From: Streptomyces sp. CB09001
GTDB lineage: Bacteria > Actinomycetota > Actinomycetes > Streptomycetales > Streptomycetaceae
Reading direction: 5' to 3'
NCBI RefSeq assembly: GCF_003369795.1
Contig: NZ_CP026730.1
Span: forward strand, 4,145,001 to 4,209,000
DNA: 64,000 bases
Shown: in pieces, positions 33,003-41,670 of the stretch
Layout: each line of letters begins with the position of its first letter
Position numbering within the stretch: the stretch's first letter is position 1
Notes under the pieces: generated by a model
Database searches by the model: none
Told to the model about the DNA's origin: nothing
The model's input: only the letters and a program-made list of their open reading frames with translations
Translations under genes and position numbers: made by a program

Positions 33003-33020
33003 GTGTACATTTGTGCATAC
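33003..33020. promoter_or_regulatory. Imperfect palindrome between TetR and MFS genes
   Basis: GTGTACA (33003-33009) and TGCATAC (33014-33020) form an inverted repeat with two mismatches and a 4-nt spacer, in the 125-nt divergent region. It is a plausible TetR operator. Confidence 0.45.
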
Positions 33021-33087
33021 TCGGTGGGTGACGCGAGATCGTCGCCTGCCTGTCCTCCATTGTGTCCAACCCCGGCGGAGCCCTTCC

Positions 33088-34347
33088 TTGACAGACCGCG
33101 CTGTTCAGCGACGCCGCCGGGCGCTGTACCTCTTCTTCTTCCTCAACGGCGTCGCCATGTCCTCATGGGTCACGCGCACTCCGGACATCCGTGACCGTCT
33201 GGGCGTGTCCACGGCGCAGATGGGGCTGGTGCTGTTCGGCCTGTCCGTCGGCTCGATGACCGGCATCCTCTGCTCCGGCCGTTTGGTCTCGCGGTTCGGG
33301 ACCAGGCCCGTGACGGCGGTCGGCACGCTGTCGATCGTCGCGAGCGTGGCCGTCGTCGGCGCGGGCAGCGCCCTCGCCTCCGCGCCACTGGTCACCGCGG
33401 GACTGTGTCTGTTCGGCGTGGGTGCCGGGGCGGGCGAGGTGGCGATCAATGTGGACGGCGCCGACGTGGAACGGATCACCGGCAGGGCGGTCCTGCCGAC
33501 GCTGCACGGGTGCTTCAGCCTGGGCACCGTCGTCGGAGCCCTGGCCGGCATGGCGGCCACCGCCGCGGCGTTCCCCGCCCACTGGCACCTGCTGGCCGTG
33601 GCCGTGGTGGCGGCCGGGATCTTCACGTACGCCATCGGTGCCGTCCCCGCCGGGACCGGGATTCGTGCCGCACTGCCCGCTTCGGACTCCGCGGGCCCCT
33701 CGAAGCCGCAGGTGTGGAGGGACCGGCGGCTCCTGTTGATCGGGACCGTCGTCCTCGCCATGGCTCTCGCCGAGGGCGCCGCCAACGACTGGCTGCCGCT
33801 GCTCATGGTCGACGGCCACGGGCTCGACGCCGCCGCCGGCTCGCTCGTCTACGTGGGGTTCGCCGCGGCGATGACCCTGGGACGCTTCAGCGGCACGTTC
33901 TTCCTCGGTCGTTACAGCCGGGCGACCGTCCTGCGGGCCAGCGCCGTCTCCGGGGCCCTCGGTCTGTGCCTGGTCATCTTCTCCGACAACACCGTCGTGG
34001 CCGCGGCCGCCGTCCTGTTCTGGGGGCTGGGCGCGTCCCTGGGCTTCCCGGTGGCCCTCTCGGCGGCGGGCGACTCGGGGCCCGACGAGACCGCCCGTGT
34101 CGGCCTCGTGGCGACGATCGGCTACATCGCCTTCCTGGTGGGGCCGCCCACTCTCGGTTTCCTGGGCGATCACTACGGGCTGCGTCCGGCGATGGTCGTG
34201 GTGCTGGCCTTCGTCGCCCTGGCCGCCTTCGCCGCTCCCGCCGCCGGAACACGCGACTCCCGCCACCGCGGGGCCGAGACCCGCACCCCCGCCGAACTCG
34301 CCGCCGCCGCCCGCACCGCCGCCGAGAACAAGAGGGCCTGCCCGTGA
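33088..34347 (+). CDS. MFS transporter with TTG start
   Basis: I chose TTG 33088 because GGCGGAG lies 7 nt upstream and the first helix (ALYLFFFLNGVAMSSW) follows after a short basic stretch; the frame is open further 5' (GTG 33028) but without a site. The 419-residue protein has about twelve hydrophobic segments of the YbjJ/FucP-like MFS branch (TPDIRDRLGVSTAQMGLVLFG). Its C terminus is a soluble Arg/Ala-rich tail. Substrate unknown. The stop overlaps the GTG of the broken ACR3 gene (GTGA), so the two were once translated together. Confidence 0.85.
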   Translation: MTDRAVQRRRRALYLFFFLNGVAMSSWVTRTPDIRDRLGVSTAQMGLVLFGLSVGSMTGILCSGRLVSRFGTRPVTAVGTLSIVASVAVVGAGSALASAPLVTAGLCLFGVGAGAGEVAINVDGADVERITGRAVLPTLHGCFSLGTVVGALAGMAATAAAFPAHWHLLAVAVVAAGIFTYAIGAVPAGTGIRAALPASDSAGPSKPQVWRDRRLLLIGTVVLAMALAEGAANDWLPLLMVDGHGLDAAAGSLVYVGFAAAMTLGRFSGTFFLGRYSRATVLRASAVSGALGLCLVIFSDNTVVAAAAVLFWGLGASLGFPVALSAAGDSGPDETARVGLVATIGYIAFLVGPPTLGFLGDHYGLRPAMVVVLAFVALAAFAAPAAGTRDSRHRGAETRTPAELAAAARTAAENKRACP

Positions 34348-34795
34348 CCTCCACCGAGCCCACCACCTCGGTGCGGACCGGGGGCGGGGACGACTCGCGA
34401 AGATCGGGCCATGGGCGCTGTACGGGCTGCTGTTCACGATCGTGATCCTCTTCGCCCTGCAAGGGAAGACCATCACCTCCCGGCCGCTGGACGTCGCCCG
34501 GATCGCGCTGCCGCTGCTGGTGTACTTCGCGGTCATGTTCTTCGGCACCTTCCTCCTCGGGAAGGGCCTCGGCCTGCCCTACGACCGCACCGCGACCCTC
34601 GCCTTCACGGCGGCGGGCAACAACTTCGAGCTGGCCATCGCGGTCGCCATCGCGACCTTCGGCGTCACCTCCGGCCAGGCGCTGTCCGGTGTCGTCGGAC
34701 CGCTCATCGAGGTCCCGGTGCTGATCGGTCTCGTATACGTCGCGCTCGCCTGGCGCAGGAGGTTCGCCGCCGGCTCGGTGACGACGGCTCCGTAA
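34344..34795 (+). pseudogene. acr3: ACR3-family arsenite transporter with internal deletion
   Basis: The 5' end (GTG 34344, TSTEPTTS) looks like the start of a Streptomyces ACR3 protein. After about 20 codons the frame shifts and the sequence resumes, in another frame, at KIGPWALYGLLFTIVILFAL, near the last third of ACR3, and runs to the normal C terminus (TAAGNNFELAIAVAIATFG). Roughly 220 internal residues are missing, including the helix with the catalytic cysteine, and the junction is out of frame. It cannot make a functional transporter. It sits beside arsR and an arsO-like gene, where an intact acr3 would be expected. Confidence 0.8.
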
Positions 34796-34832
34796 CGAGG
34801 CGGGTGGCGGCGGAGGCGGAGGCGACCGGCGG

Positions 34833-35198
34833 TCAGCCGCGCAGGTCGAGCATCGCGGCCATGGCCGCCACCACGGCCGGCGCGACCCGGTAGTAGACCC
34901 AGGTGCCACGCCGCTCGGAGGTCAGCAGGCCGGCCTCGCGGAGCTTCTTCAGATGGTGGGAGACGGTCGGCTGGGAGACACCGACGTCCGCGATGTCGCA
35001 CACGCACGCCTCCCCGCCCGGATGCGAGGCGATCCTGGAGAACAGGCGCAGGCGCACCGGGTCCGACAGCGCCTTGAACATGCCGGCCATCTTCTCCGCG
35101 TCCGCCGGGGACAACTCCCCGGCGGTGATCGGCGGGCAGCACGGCACGACGTCGCTGTCCGGCAGGACGGGGAGTTCCACGACCTCTGAGTTCGACAT
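34833..35198 (-). CDS. arsR: ArsR-family arsenic-responsive repressor
   Basis: The 121-residue protein from ATG 35198 has the winged HTH (FKALSDPVRLRLFSRIA, DVGVSQPTVSHHLKKLREAGLL, RGTWVYYRV). The As(III)-binding type motif CVCDIA is in the alpha3-like position, and an additional CC pair (VVPCCPP) is near the N terminus, as in other actinobacterial ArsR proteins. It represses arsenic genes until As(III) binds. It is divergent from the arsO-like gene. Confidence 0.92.
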   Translation of the reverse strand: MSNSEVVELPVLPDSDVVPCCPPITAGELSPADAEKMAGMFKALSDPVRLRLFSRIASHPGGEACVCDIADVGVSQPTVSHHLKKLREAGLLTSERRGTWVYYRVAPAVVAAMAAMLDLRG

Positions 35199-35240
35199 GT
35201 GTCTATGTTGACACTCGTCGATGCGAGTGGCAATCTCCGC

Positions 35241-35270
35241 TGTATCGACGTGTATCGACGTGTATCGAAG
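35241..35270. promoter_or_regulatory. Three 10-bp direct repeats in the arsR-arsO promoter region
   Basis: TGTATCGACG at 35241-35250 and 35251-35260 and TGTATCGAAG at 35261-35270 lie between the divergent arsR and arsO-like starts (35199-35314). One-turn spacing of 10 bp places them on one DNA face, fitting ArsR binding, but they could simply be promoter repeats. Confidence 0.5.
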
Positions 35271-35314
35271 TAACGCGCACGCGCCGCCCCTTCCCGCAGA
35301 GGAGACCGAGCGTC

Positions 35315-36655
35315 ATGAACACCCAGCAGCTCCCTGTCGTCGTCGTCGGAGCCGGCCCCGTCGGGCTCGCGACCGCCGCCCACCTCGTCGAACGGGGCAT
35401 CGAGCCCCTCGTCCTGGAAGCGGGCGGCCGTGCCGGCGCGGCCGTCCGTGAGTGGAGCCACGTGCGCCTCTTCTCCACCTGGAGCGAGGTCGTCGACCCG
35501 GCCGCCGGGAAGCTCCTCGCCCCCACCGGCTGGACCCGCCCGGACCCGGCGACGTATCCGTCCGGCGGAGAGTGGGCCGAGCGGTATCTGCAGCCGCTCG
35601 CGGACGCCCTCGGTGACCGGGTCCGCACCGGTGTCACTGTCACCGGTGTCTCCCGCGCCGGCCGCGACCGGATCGTCGACGCCGACCGGGAGCAGCAGCC
35701 GTTCGTCGTGCACGTCGAGCACGCCGACGGCCGCGAGGCGCGCATCCTCGCCCGCGCCGTGATCGACGCCTCCGGCACCTGGGCCACCCCGTCCCCGGCC
35801 GGCGGCGGCGGCCTGCCCGCGCTCGGCGAGAAGGCGGCGGCCGACCGGATCACCTACCGCGTTCCGGACCTGAAGGACCCGGCCGTACGCGCCCGTTACG
35901 CGGGCAGGCGCACGGCCGTCATCGGCTCGGGCGCCTCCGCCTTCACCGCACTCGCGTACCTCGCCGAGCTGGCCGAGTCCGAGGACGGTACGGGCACGCA
36001 CGCGGTGTGGATCCTGCGCCGCGGCATCTCCGGCTCCACCTTCGGCGGCGGCACCGCCGACCAACTGCCCGCCCGCGGCGCCCTCGGTCTCGCCGCGAAG
36101 GCCGCCGTCGACAAGGGGCACGCGGACGCGGTCACGGGCTTTCGCACCGGGGCGTTCGAACGCGACGCCGACGGCCGCCTCGTCCTGGTCGGCGAGGACG
36201 GACGTCGCCTCGACCCGGTGGACGACGTGATCGTGCTGACCGGCTTCCGCCCCGACCTGTCCTTCCTGGACGAACTGCGCCTGGGCCTGGACGAGCGTCT
36301 TCAGGCCCCGGTGGCACTGGCGCCGCTGATCGACCCCAACCAGCACTCCTGCGGCACCGTCTACCCGCACGGCCACCGCGAGCTGTCCCACCCCGAACGG
36401 GGCGTCTACCTGGTCGGCATGAAGTCCTACGGCCGCGCCCCCACCTTCCTCGCGATGACCGGGTACGAGCAGGTCCGCTCCGTCGCCGCGGCGATCGCCG
36501 GGGACCTCGACGCCGCCGACCGCATCGAACTCACCCTCCCGGAGACCGGAGTCTGCGGCGGCGCGGGCCTGTTCGACACCCCCGACACGGAGCAGACCGA
36601 CGGTGGCGGATGCTGTGCCGCCCCTCTGGGTCTCGGTGAAGCGGGTCAGGAGTAG
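35315..36655 (+). CDS. arsO: ArsO-like FAD/NAD(P)-dependent monooxygenase
   Basis: ATG 35315 follows GAGGAGACC. The 446-residue protein has a Rossmann FAD motif VVVVGAGPVGLATAAHL at the N terminus, a second nucleotide fold AVIGSGASAFTAL near residue 205, and VIVLTGFRPDLSF. Flavin monooxygenases of this kind (ArsO) occur in actinobacterial arsenic operons; the reaction is not settled. A Cys-rich tail (VCGGAG...GGCCAAP) is notable and could bind As(III). It is divergent from arsR and separated from the broken acr3. Confidence 0.8.
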   Translation: MNTQQLPVVVVGAGPVGLATAAHLVERGIEPLVLEAGGRAGAAVREWSHVRLFSTWSEVVDPAAGKLLAPTGWTRPDPATYPSGGEWAERYLQPLADALGDRVRTGVTVTGVSRAGRDRIVDADREQQPFVVHVEHADGREARILARAVIDASGTWATPSPAGGGGLPALGEKAAADRITYRVPDLKDPAVRARYAGRRTAVIGSGASAFTALAYLAELAESEDGTGTHAVWILRRGISGSTFGGGTADQLPARGALGLAAKAAVDKGHADAVTGFRTGAFERDADGRLVLVGEDGRRLDPVDDVIVLTGFRPDLSFLDELRLGLDERLQAPVALAPLIDPNQHSCGTVYPHGHRELSHPERGVYLVGMKSYGRAPTFLAMTGYEQVRSVAAAIAGDLDAADRIELTLPETGVCGGAGLFDTPDTEQTDGGGCCAAPLGLGEAGQE

Positions 36656-37134
36656 AGGAGGGTCTGGCCGCTGCCGAGTCGTCTCAGGCCCATGGACTCC
36701 AGCGACTTGTCCTGCTCTTGCTGTTGATCAAAGGCGTGCAGCTCGTCGACCGCTGAGGGCGGCAGCGAGTCCGACACCTCGGTGATCAGGCTCCGGAGTG
36801 ATGTGCCGAGCAGGGATGCGGCGTCGTTGAGGGCTGTGAGCGGGTACAGGTTCTCGCGGGCGTCGTCGAGGCGTACTTGTGCCATGCCGACGGCGACGAG
36901 GCCGCGGCGCAGCGTGTCCACGGACCCGGCACGGACCGCGGCCGAGGCCATGCGCTGCCCGTACACGCTGAGCACGGACGCGCTGCGGGTGTTCAGGTCG
37001 TCTATCGCCCGTTGCCTGACCGGCCCGGCGGCCTTGAGGTACGAGGTGATCACCGCATCGACGATGGCGTCGCGTTCATGAGGGAGGGGATGGCCCAGAT
37101 AGCCGTTGAAGCGTCTGTCCTTGAGGCGGGACAC
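36646..37134 (-). CDS. Hypothetical protein, tail-overlapping arsO
   Basis: I chose GTG 37134, the first start codon downstream of the hairpin at 37139-37166; the frame continues to ATG 37194 but that would place a terminator in the coding region. About 162 residues, mostly helical: HPLPHERDAIVDAVITSYL, then ALNDAASLLGTSLRSLI, ending with a Gln/Glu-rich segment. I recognise no family. The sequence has a lower GC content and less biased third positions than neighbours, which hints at recent acquisition. It overlaps the arsO-like gene end to end by 10 nt. Confidence 0.5.
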   Translation of the reverse strand: MSRLKDRRFNGYLGHPLPHERDAIVDAVITSYLKAAGPVRQRAIDDLNTRSASVLSVYGQRMASAAVRAGSVDTLRRGLVAVGMAQVRLDDARENLYPLTALNDAASLLGTSLRSLITEVSDSLPPSAVDELHAFDQQQEQDKSLESMGLRRLGSGQTLLYS

Positions 37135-37138
37135 GGGT

Positions 37139-37166
37139 ACGGGCGGGGCTCCGGAGCCCCGCCCGT
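37139..37166 (-). terminator. Perfect 28-bp palindromic terminator
   Basis: Arms 37139-37150 and 37155-37166 flank CCGG and form a 28-bp perfect palindrome 19 nt downstream of the stop of the minus-strand gene at 37185-37622. Confidence 0.8.
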
Positions 37167-37184
37167 CGGCGGAAGAACGCCGGC

Positions 37185-37622
37185 TCACGGCCACACCAGG
37201 CAGTACGGCTGGTGCCCCGCCTCATGCAGCCGGTGCGAGAAGTCCTGCCACTCGTGCAGCAGCTGGTACACGTTGAACGCGTCCCGCGGGCCGCCGCGGT
37301 CCGGGACCGTGGACCATATGAAGGCCGCCGCGCCGACCGCCTCCTCGCCGATGCCGCGCAGGGGGTCGACCACGGTCATCGGGAGTTTGACGACCGCGTA
37401 GTCGGGGTGCAGGACGACCAGCTCCAGCGGGGGCACCTTGTGCAGGGGCACGCCCTCGATGCCGGTGAGGACCATGGCGGCCATGGTCTCCGGCTTGATC
37501 TTGGTGAACATGCCGTTCATCCCGAGCTCGTCGCCGCCCAGTTCCTCGGGGCGCATCGAGATCGGGACGCGGGCCGCGGTCGCGCCGTCGGGCGCGCCGA
37601 AGTACTTGTAGGTCACCCCCAC
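37185..37622 (-). CDS. Hypothetical cytoplasmic protein
   Basis: I chose GTG 37622 (GTG 37616 is possible); the open frame extends upstream without support. The 145-residue protein is well conserved-looking: VTYKYFGAPDGATAARVPI, MFTKIKPETMAAMVLTG, NVYQLLHEWQDFSHRLHEAGH, with no signal or TM segment and typical Streptomyces codon use. I do not recognise a family. It is likely a single gene ended by the palindrome at 37139-37166. Confidence 0.6.
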   Translation of the reverse strand: MGVTYKYFGAPDGATAARVPISMRPEELGGDELGMNGMFTKIKPETMAAMVLTGIEGVPLHKVPPLELVVLHPDYAVVKLPMTVVDPLRGIGEEAVGAAAFIWSTVPDRGGPRDAFNVYQLLHEWQDFSHRLHEAGHQPYCLVWP

Positions 37623-38107
37623 CCGACCACCATTCCCGCTCCCCGCCCCCAGCCGGTCGGCCCGCCGGTCGAGCCGGTCGGGCTCGCCCGGGGTGCCGTG
37701 TGCCTGACGTGCTTCGGACGCTTCCTCCGCCTCGCGTCGGTGCCTTCCCCGCCGGGCACGTCGAGGACCCAGGTCATCGGTCCCCTCGCCCAGTCCGCCA
37801 CCGCGATGCATATCTCCACCCGACTGCTTTTCTAGGACGCGGGGCCCCTGCCGCGCAACCCGATCATCGTGTCAGTGACCTCCCCCACGGCCGCTCGCCG
37901 AAACGTGCGGTGGGACATATGCCCGCCGGACGGTCGGCAGCCCCGTCCGCGTCGCCCCGGTGAGCTGCGTGGATGAGTTCCAGTCTGGCAGACGGCACGG
38001 CATGGGGAGCGGTTGTCTACCCTTGACGAAGTCACCCTGGGCAACCAGAGGCCGCGCAGGGTCCGATACGTCGGAGAAGGTCGAGAAGGTCGGAGAAGTC
38101 GCAGGTC
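37623..38107. other. 485-nt intergenic region upstream of hemL
   Basis: No ORF with convincing start and codon bias was found. A minus-strand frame at 37832-37918 (28 codons, SHRTFRRAAVGEVTDTM) has no binding site. Near 38067-38099 the sequence repeats GGAGAAG/GAGAAGGTC three times, just before the hemL start. TTGACG at 38022-38027 may be part of the hemL promoter, but no clear -10 follows. Confidence 0.4.
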
Positions 38108-39424
38108 ATGAGCGAACTGGCATATCCATACGAAGCACCGGCCTCGCAGGCTCTGTTCGACCGCGCCGCGGCCGTCACGCCCGGCGGTGTGAACTCCCCG
38201 GTGCGCGCCTTCCGCGCCGTCGGCGGCACGCCCCGGTTCATGGTGTCCGGCACCGGGCCGTATCTGACCGACGCCGACGGGCGTGAGTACGTCGACCTCG
38301 TCTGCTCCTGGGGGCCGATGATCCTCGGGCACGCGCACCCCGAGGTGATCGCCGCCGTGCAGGAGGCGGTGGCGCGCGGGACGTCCTTCGGTACGCCCGC
38401 CGAGGGCGAGGTCGCACTCGCCGAGGCGATGGTCGAGCGGGTCGCGCCGCTGGAGGAGGTCCGGCTCGTGTCCAGCGGGACCGAGGCGACCATGTCCGCC
38501 ATCCGGCTGGCGCGCGGGTTCACGCGGCGCACCAAGGTGATCAAGTTCGCCGGGTGCTACCACGGTCACGTCGACTCGCTGCTCGCCGCCGCGGGCTCCG
38601 GCGTCGCCACCTTCGCGCTGCCCGACACCCCCGGAGTCACCGGCGCCCAGGCGAGCGACACGATCGTCCTGCCGTACAACGACCTCGACGCCGTGCACGC
38701 CGCCTTCGCCGCCCACCCCGGCGAGATCGCCTGCGTGATCACGGAGGCCTCGCCCGGCAACATGGGCGTCGTGCCGCCGCTGCCCGGGTTCAACCAGGGG
38801 CTCAAGGACGCCTGCGCCGCGGACGGTGCGCTGTTCGTGTCCGACGAGGTCATGACCGGGTTCCGGACCAGCCGCGCCGGGTGGTACGGGGTGGAGGGGG
38901 TCGTTCCCGACCTGATGACCTTCGGCAAGGTGATGGGGGGCGGGTTCCCCGCCGCCGCGTTCGGCGGGCGCGCCGACGTGATGGCGCACCTCGCGCCGGC
39001 CGGGCCCGTCTACCAGGCCGGCACCCTCTCCGGGAACCCGGTCGCCACCGCCGCCGGACTCGCCCAGCTGCGGCTCCTCGACGACGCGGCGTACGGGACC
39101 GTCGACGCCGTGTCCGCGCAGATCCAGTCGCTCGTGACCGAGGCGCTCACCAAGGAGGGCGTCGCGCACACGCTCCAGAACGCCTCCAACATGTTCTCGG
39201 TGTTCTTCACCGACCGGCCGGTCGTCAACTACGAGGGCGCGAAGGCGCAGGAGTCCTTCCGGTTCACCGCCTTCTTCCACTCCCTCCTCTCGAACGGCGT
39301 CTACCTGCCGCCGTCCTCCTTCGAGTCCTGGTTCGTGTCCACCGCCCACGACGAGCGGGCCGTCCAGCGCATCGCCGACGCCCTCCCGGCGGCGGCCCGC
39401 GCGGCCGCGGAGGCGACGGCATGA
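38108..39424 (+). CDS. hemL: Glutamate-1-semialdehyde 2,1-aminomutase
   Basis: ATG 38108 starts a 438-residue protein with GGVNSPVRAFRAVGGTP, SSGTEATMSAIRLARGFT, VSDEVMTGFR and LMTFGKVMGGGFPAAAFGG, where the Lys binds pyridoxal/pyridoxamine phosphate. It converts glutamate-1-semialdehyde to 5-aminolevulinate, the C5 route to haem, sirohaem and cobalamin. Length fits the family. It overlaps the phosphatase gene by 4 nt and lies upstream of the cytochrome c maturation genes, linking haem supply to cytochrome assembly. Confidence 0.95.
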   Translation: MSELAYPYEAPASQALFDRAAAVTPGGVNSPVRAFRAVGGTPRFMVSGTGPYLTDADGREYVDLVCSWGPMILGHAHPEVIAAVQEAVARGTSFGTPAEGEVALAEAMVERVAPLEEVRLVSSGTEATMSAIRLARGFTRRTKVIKFAGCYHGHVDSLLAAAGSGVATFALPDTPGVTGAQASDTIVLPYNDLDAVHAAFAAHPGEIACVITEASPGNMGVVPPLPGFNQGLKDACAADGALFVSDEVMTGFRTSRAGWYGVEGVVPDLMTFGKVMGGGFPAAAFGGRADVMAHLAPAGPVYQAGTLSGNPVATAAGLAQLRLLDDAAYGTVDAVSAQIQSLVTEALTKEGVAHTLQNASNMFSVFFTDRPVVNYEGAKAQESFRFTAFFHSLLSNGVYLPPSSFESWFVSTAHDERAVQRIADALPAAARAAAEATA

Positions 39425-40128
39425 GCAACGAGAAACACGGGAACCACGAGAACGACGCGGAGCTGACCGTCGTCCACGTCATGCGGCACGGCGAGGTCGA
39501 GAACCCCACCGGTGTCCTGTACGGGCGGCTTCCCGGCTACCACCTCTCCGAGCTGGGCCGGCGCATGGCCGAGCGGGTCGCGGAGCACCTCGCGCCCCGC
39601 GACGTGACGTACGTCGTGGCCTCCCCGCTGGAGCGGGCGCAGGAGACGGCGACGCCGATCGCCAAGACGCACGGGCTCGACCTCGACACCGACACACGGC
39701 TCATCGAGGCCGCCAACGTCTTCCAGGGCAAGACCTTCGGCATCGGCGACGGCGCGCTGCGCCGGCCCGCCAACTGGAAGCACGTGGTCAACCCGTTCAA
39801 GCCGTCCTGGGGCGAGCCGTACGTCGACCAGGTCGTGCGGATGAAGGGCGCGATCGACGCCGCGCGGGACCGGGCGCGCGGGCACGAGGCCGTGGTCGTC
39901 AGCCACCAGCTGCCGATCTGGATCCTGCGGTCGTACGTCGAGCGGCGGCGGCTGTGGCACGACCCGCGCAAGCGGCAGTGCACGCTGGCGTCCCTGACGA
40001 CGTTCACCTACCGGGGCGACCGGATCGTCTCCGTCGGCTACACCGAGCCCGCCCGCGACCTGGTCCCGGCCCACCTCCTCGCGGGAGCCAAGCCGGTGAA
40101 GGGGCAGGGGAAGGCGTACGGGGCCTGA
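39421..40128 (+). CDS. Histidine phosphatase (phosphoglycerate-mutase-like)
   Basis: ATG 39421 overlaps the hemL stop (ATGA). The 235-residue protein has the signature VMRHGEVENP (catalytic His in RHG), a second conserved arginine/glutamate area in ASPLERAQETA, and VVVSHQLPIW with the late His. It is a cofactor-independent-of-2,3-BPG phosphatase-like member; substrate unknown. Translational coupling to hemL makes a metabolic link to haem synthesis or a shared expression unit likely. Confidence 0.9.
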   Translation: MSNEKHGNHENDAELTVVHVMRHGEVENPTGVLYGRLPGYHLSELGRRMAERVAEHLAPRDVTYVVASPLERAQETATPIAKTHGLDLDTDTRLIEAANVFQGKTFGIGDGALRRPANWKHVVNPFKPSWGEPYVDQVVRMKGAIDAARDRARGHEAVVVSHQLPIWILRSYVERRRLWHDPRKRQCTLASLTTFTYRGDRIVSVGYTEPARDLVPAHLLAGAKPVKGQGKAYGA

Positions 40129-40133
40129 CGTTC

Positions 40134-40185
40134 GCCCCGGCCCCCCGGGGCCCTGCTCGCGGCCCCCGGGCCCCGGCCCCTTTCT
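40134..40185 (+). terminator. GC-rich inverted repeat after the phosphatase gene
   Basis: CCCGGGGCC around 40148-40156 pairs imperfectly with GGCCCCCGGG around 40165-40174, followed by TTTCTG. It is a plausible terminator 15-55 nt after the stop. Confidence 0.5.
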
Positions 40186-40293
40186 GTGGGTCCGCTGTCC
40201 GTTGTTACCCAACCCGCACAAATTTGCGGAACCCGCTCGTTCGTCGCGTCCTCTCACCCAGTGACCACCAAGGACGCGACGAACGAGGTTGCG

Positions 40294-41604
40294 ATGCGCA
40301 TTTCCAACCGCACTCTCACCCGCAGGGGGATGCTCGGACTCGGCGCGGGGGCCGCGGCGGCGGTCGGGCTCGCGGGCTGCGGCACCGGTTCCCACCCCTC
40401 GTCGGACGGCTCGCACCAGGCCGGCGGCTCCGGCGGCGCCGGGAAACCGTCGCCCTCCGGCAGCAGCAAGGCCCCGGCGAAGCCCATCGGCGACGGCTCC
40501 ACGTCGTACACCGGCAAGCAGCCGCACCAGCCGGACGCCCCCGTGCCGCTGGAACCCGGCCAGACGCCGCCGCAGTTCGTCGTCTTCTCCTGGGACGGCG
40601 CGGGCGAGGTCGGCAACGGGCTCTTCCCCCGCTTCCTGGACCTGGCCAAGGAGCACGGCGCGCACATGACGTTCTTCCTCTCGGGCCTGTACCTGCTGCC
40701 CGAGTCGAAGAAGCGCCTCTACGACCCGCCGAACAACCCGCGCGGCGCCTCCGACATCGGCTACCTCACCGACGAGCACATCAAGGCGACGCTCACCAAC
40801 GTCCGCCGGGCCTGGCTGGACGGGCACGAGATCGGCACCCACTTCAACGGCCACTTCTGCGGGGGCGGCGGCAGCGTCGGCAACTGGACGCCCGCGCAGT
40901 GGCGCAGCGAGATCGACCAGGCGAAGTCCTTCGTCAAGGAGTGGCGGACCAACAGCGGCTGGACCGACCTGCCGTCCCTGCCCTTCGACTACGACAAGGA
41001 ACTCGTCGGCGGCCGCACGCCCTGTCTGCTCGGCCAGGACAAGCTGCTGCCCACCGCCCGTGAGCTGGGCTGGCGCTACGACGCCTCCTCGCCCGGCGGC
41101 CGCCAGGTGTGGCCGGTGAAGAAGGACGGGATCTGGGACCTGCCGCTGCAGCAGATACCGTTCCCCGGCCACTCCTTCGAGGTCCTCTCGATGGACTACA
41201 ACATCCTCGCCAACCAGTCGGTCAACTCGACCAAGGCCCCGGCGCACAACTACCCGGGCTGGCGCGAGCAGGCCACGAAGGCGTACATATCCGGCTTCAA
41301 GCGGGCCTACGAGACGAACCGGGCACCCTTCTTCGTCGGCAACCACTTCGAGGAGTGGAACGGCGGCATCTACATGGACGCCGTGGAGAACGCCCTCAAG
41401 CACATCGCGCGGCAGAACGAGAAGGGCGGGGACATCCGGCTGGTCTCCTTCCGCCAGTTCGCCGACTGGCTGGACGTGCAGAAGCCCGAGGTGCTCGCCA
41501 AGCTGCGGACCGTCGAGGTGGGGCAGCAGCCGGCCGGTGGCTGGAACGCCTTCCTCAAGGACACCTCCTCCCAGGGCTCGACACCGGGCGGGAACGCCGC
41601 CTGA
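40294..41604 (+). CDS. Tat-exported lipoprotein with polysaccharide-deacetylase-like fold
   Basis: ATG 40294 starts a 436-residue protein. The N terminus LTRRGMLGLGAGAAAA plus LAGC gives a twin-arginine signal and lipobox, so it is a folded-exported lipoprotein. The body resembles NodB-type deacetylases: FVVFSWDGAG in place of the TFDD motif, TFFLSGLYL, and EIGTHFNGHF with the HxxxH metal pair. Motif 1 is diverged (one Asp kept), so activity on wall glycans is possible but not certain. It precedes the thioredoxin-like lipoprotein gene by 66 nt. Confidence 0.75.
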   Translation: MRISNRTLTRRGMLGLGAGAAAAVGLAGCGTGSHPSSDGSHQAGGSGGAGKPSPSGSSKAPAKPIGDGSTSYTGKQPHQPDAPVPLEPGQTPPQFVVFSWDGAGEVGNGLFPRFLDLAKEHGAHMTFFLSGLYLLPESKKRLYDPPNNPRGASDIGYLTDEHIKATLTNVRRAWLDGHEIGTHFNGHFCGGGGSVGNWTPAQWRSEIDQAKSFVKEWRTNSGWTDLPSLPFDYDKELVGGRTPCLLGQDKLLPTARELGWRYDASSPGGRQVWPVKKDGIWDLPLQQIPFPGHSFEVLSMDYNILANQSVNSTKAPAHNYPGWREQATKAYISGFKRAYETNRAPFFVGNHFEEWNGGIYMDAVENALKHIARQNEKGGDIRLVSFRQFADWLDVQKPEVLAKLRTVEVGQQPAGGWNAFLKDTSSQGSTPGGNAA

Positions 41605-41670
41605 AATGCGGGTTCCCGGCCGCGAGGGGGGTGCGCAAGATCCTCGGAACGGACATGCGAAACTTTTCAC

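Noticed and set aside
37832..37918. A 28-codon minus-strand ORF upstream of hemL
   Set aside because: No binding site, too short, and no recognisable product.
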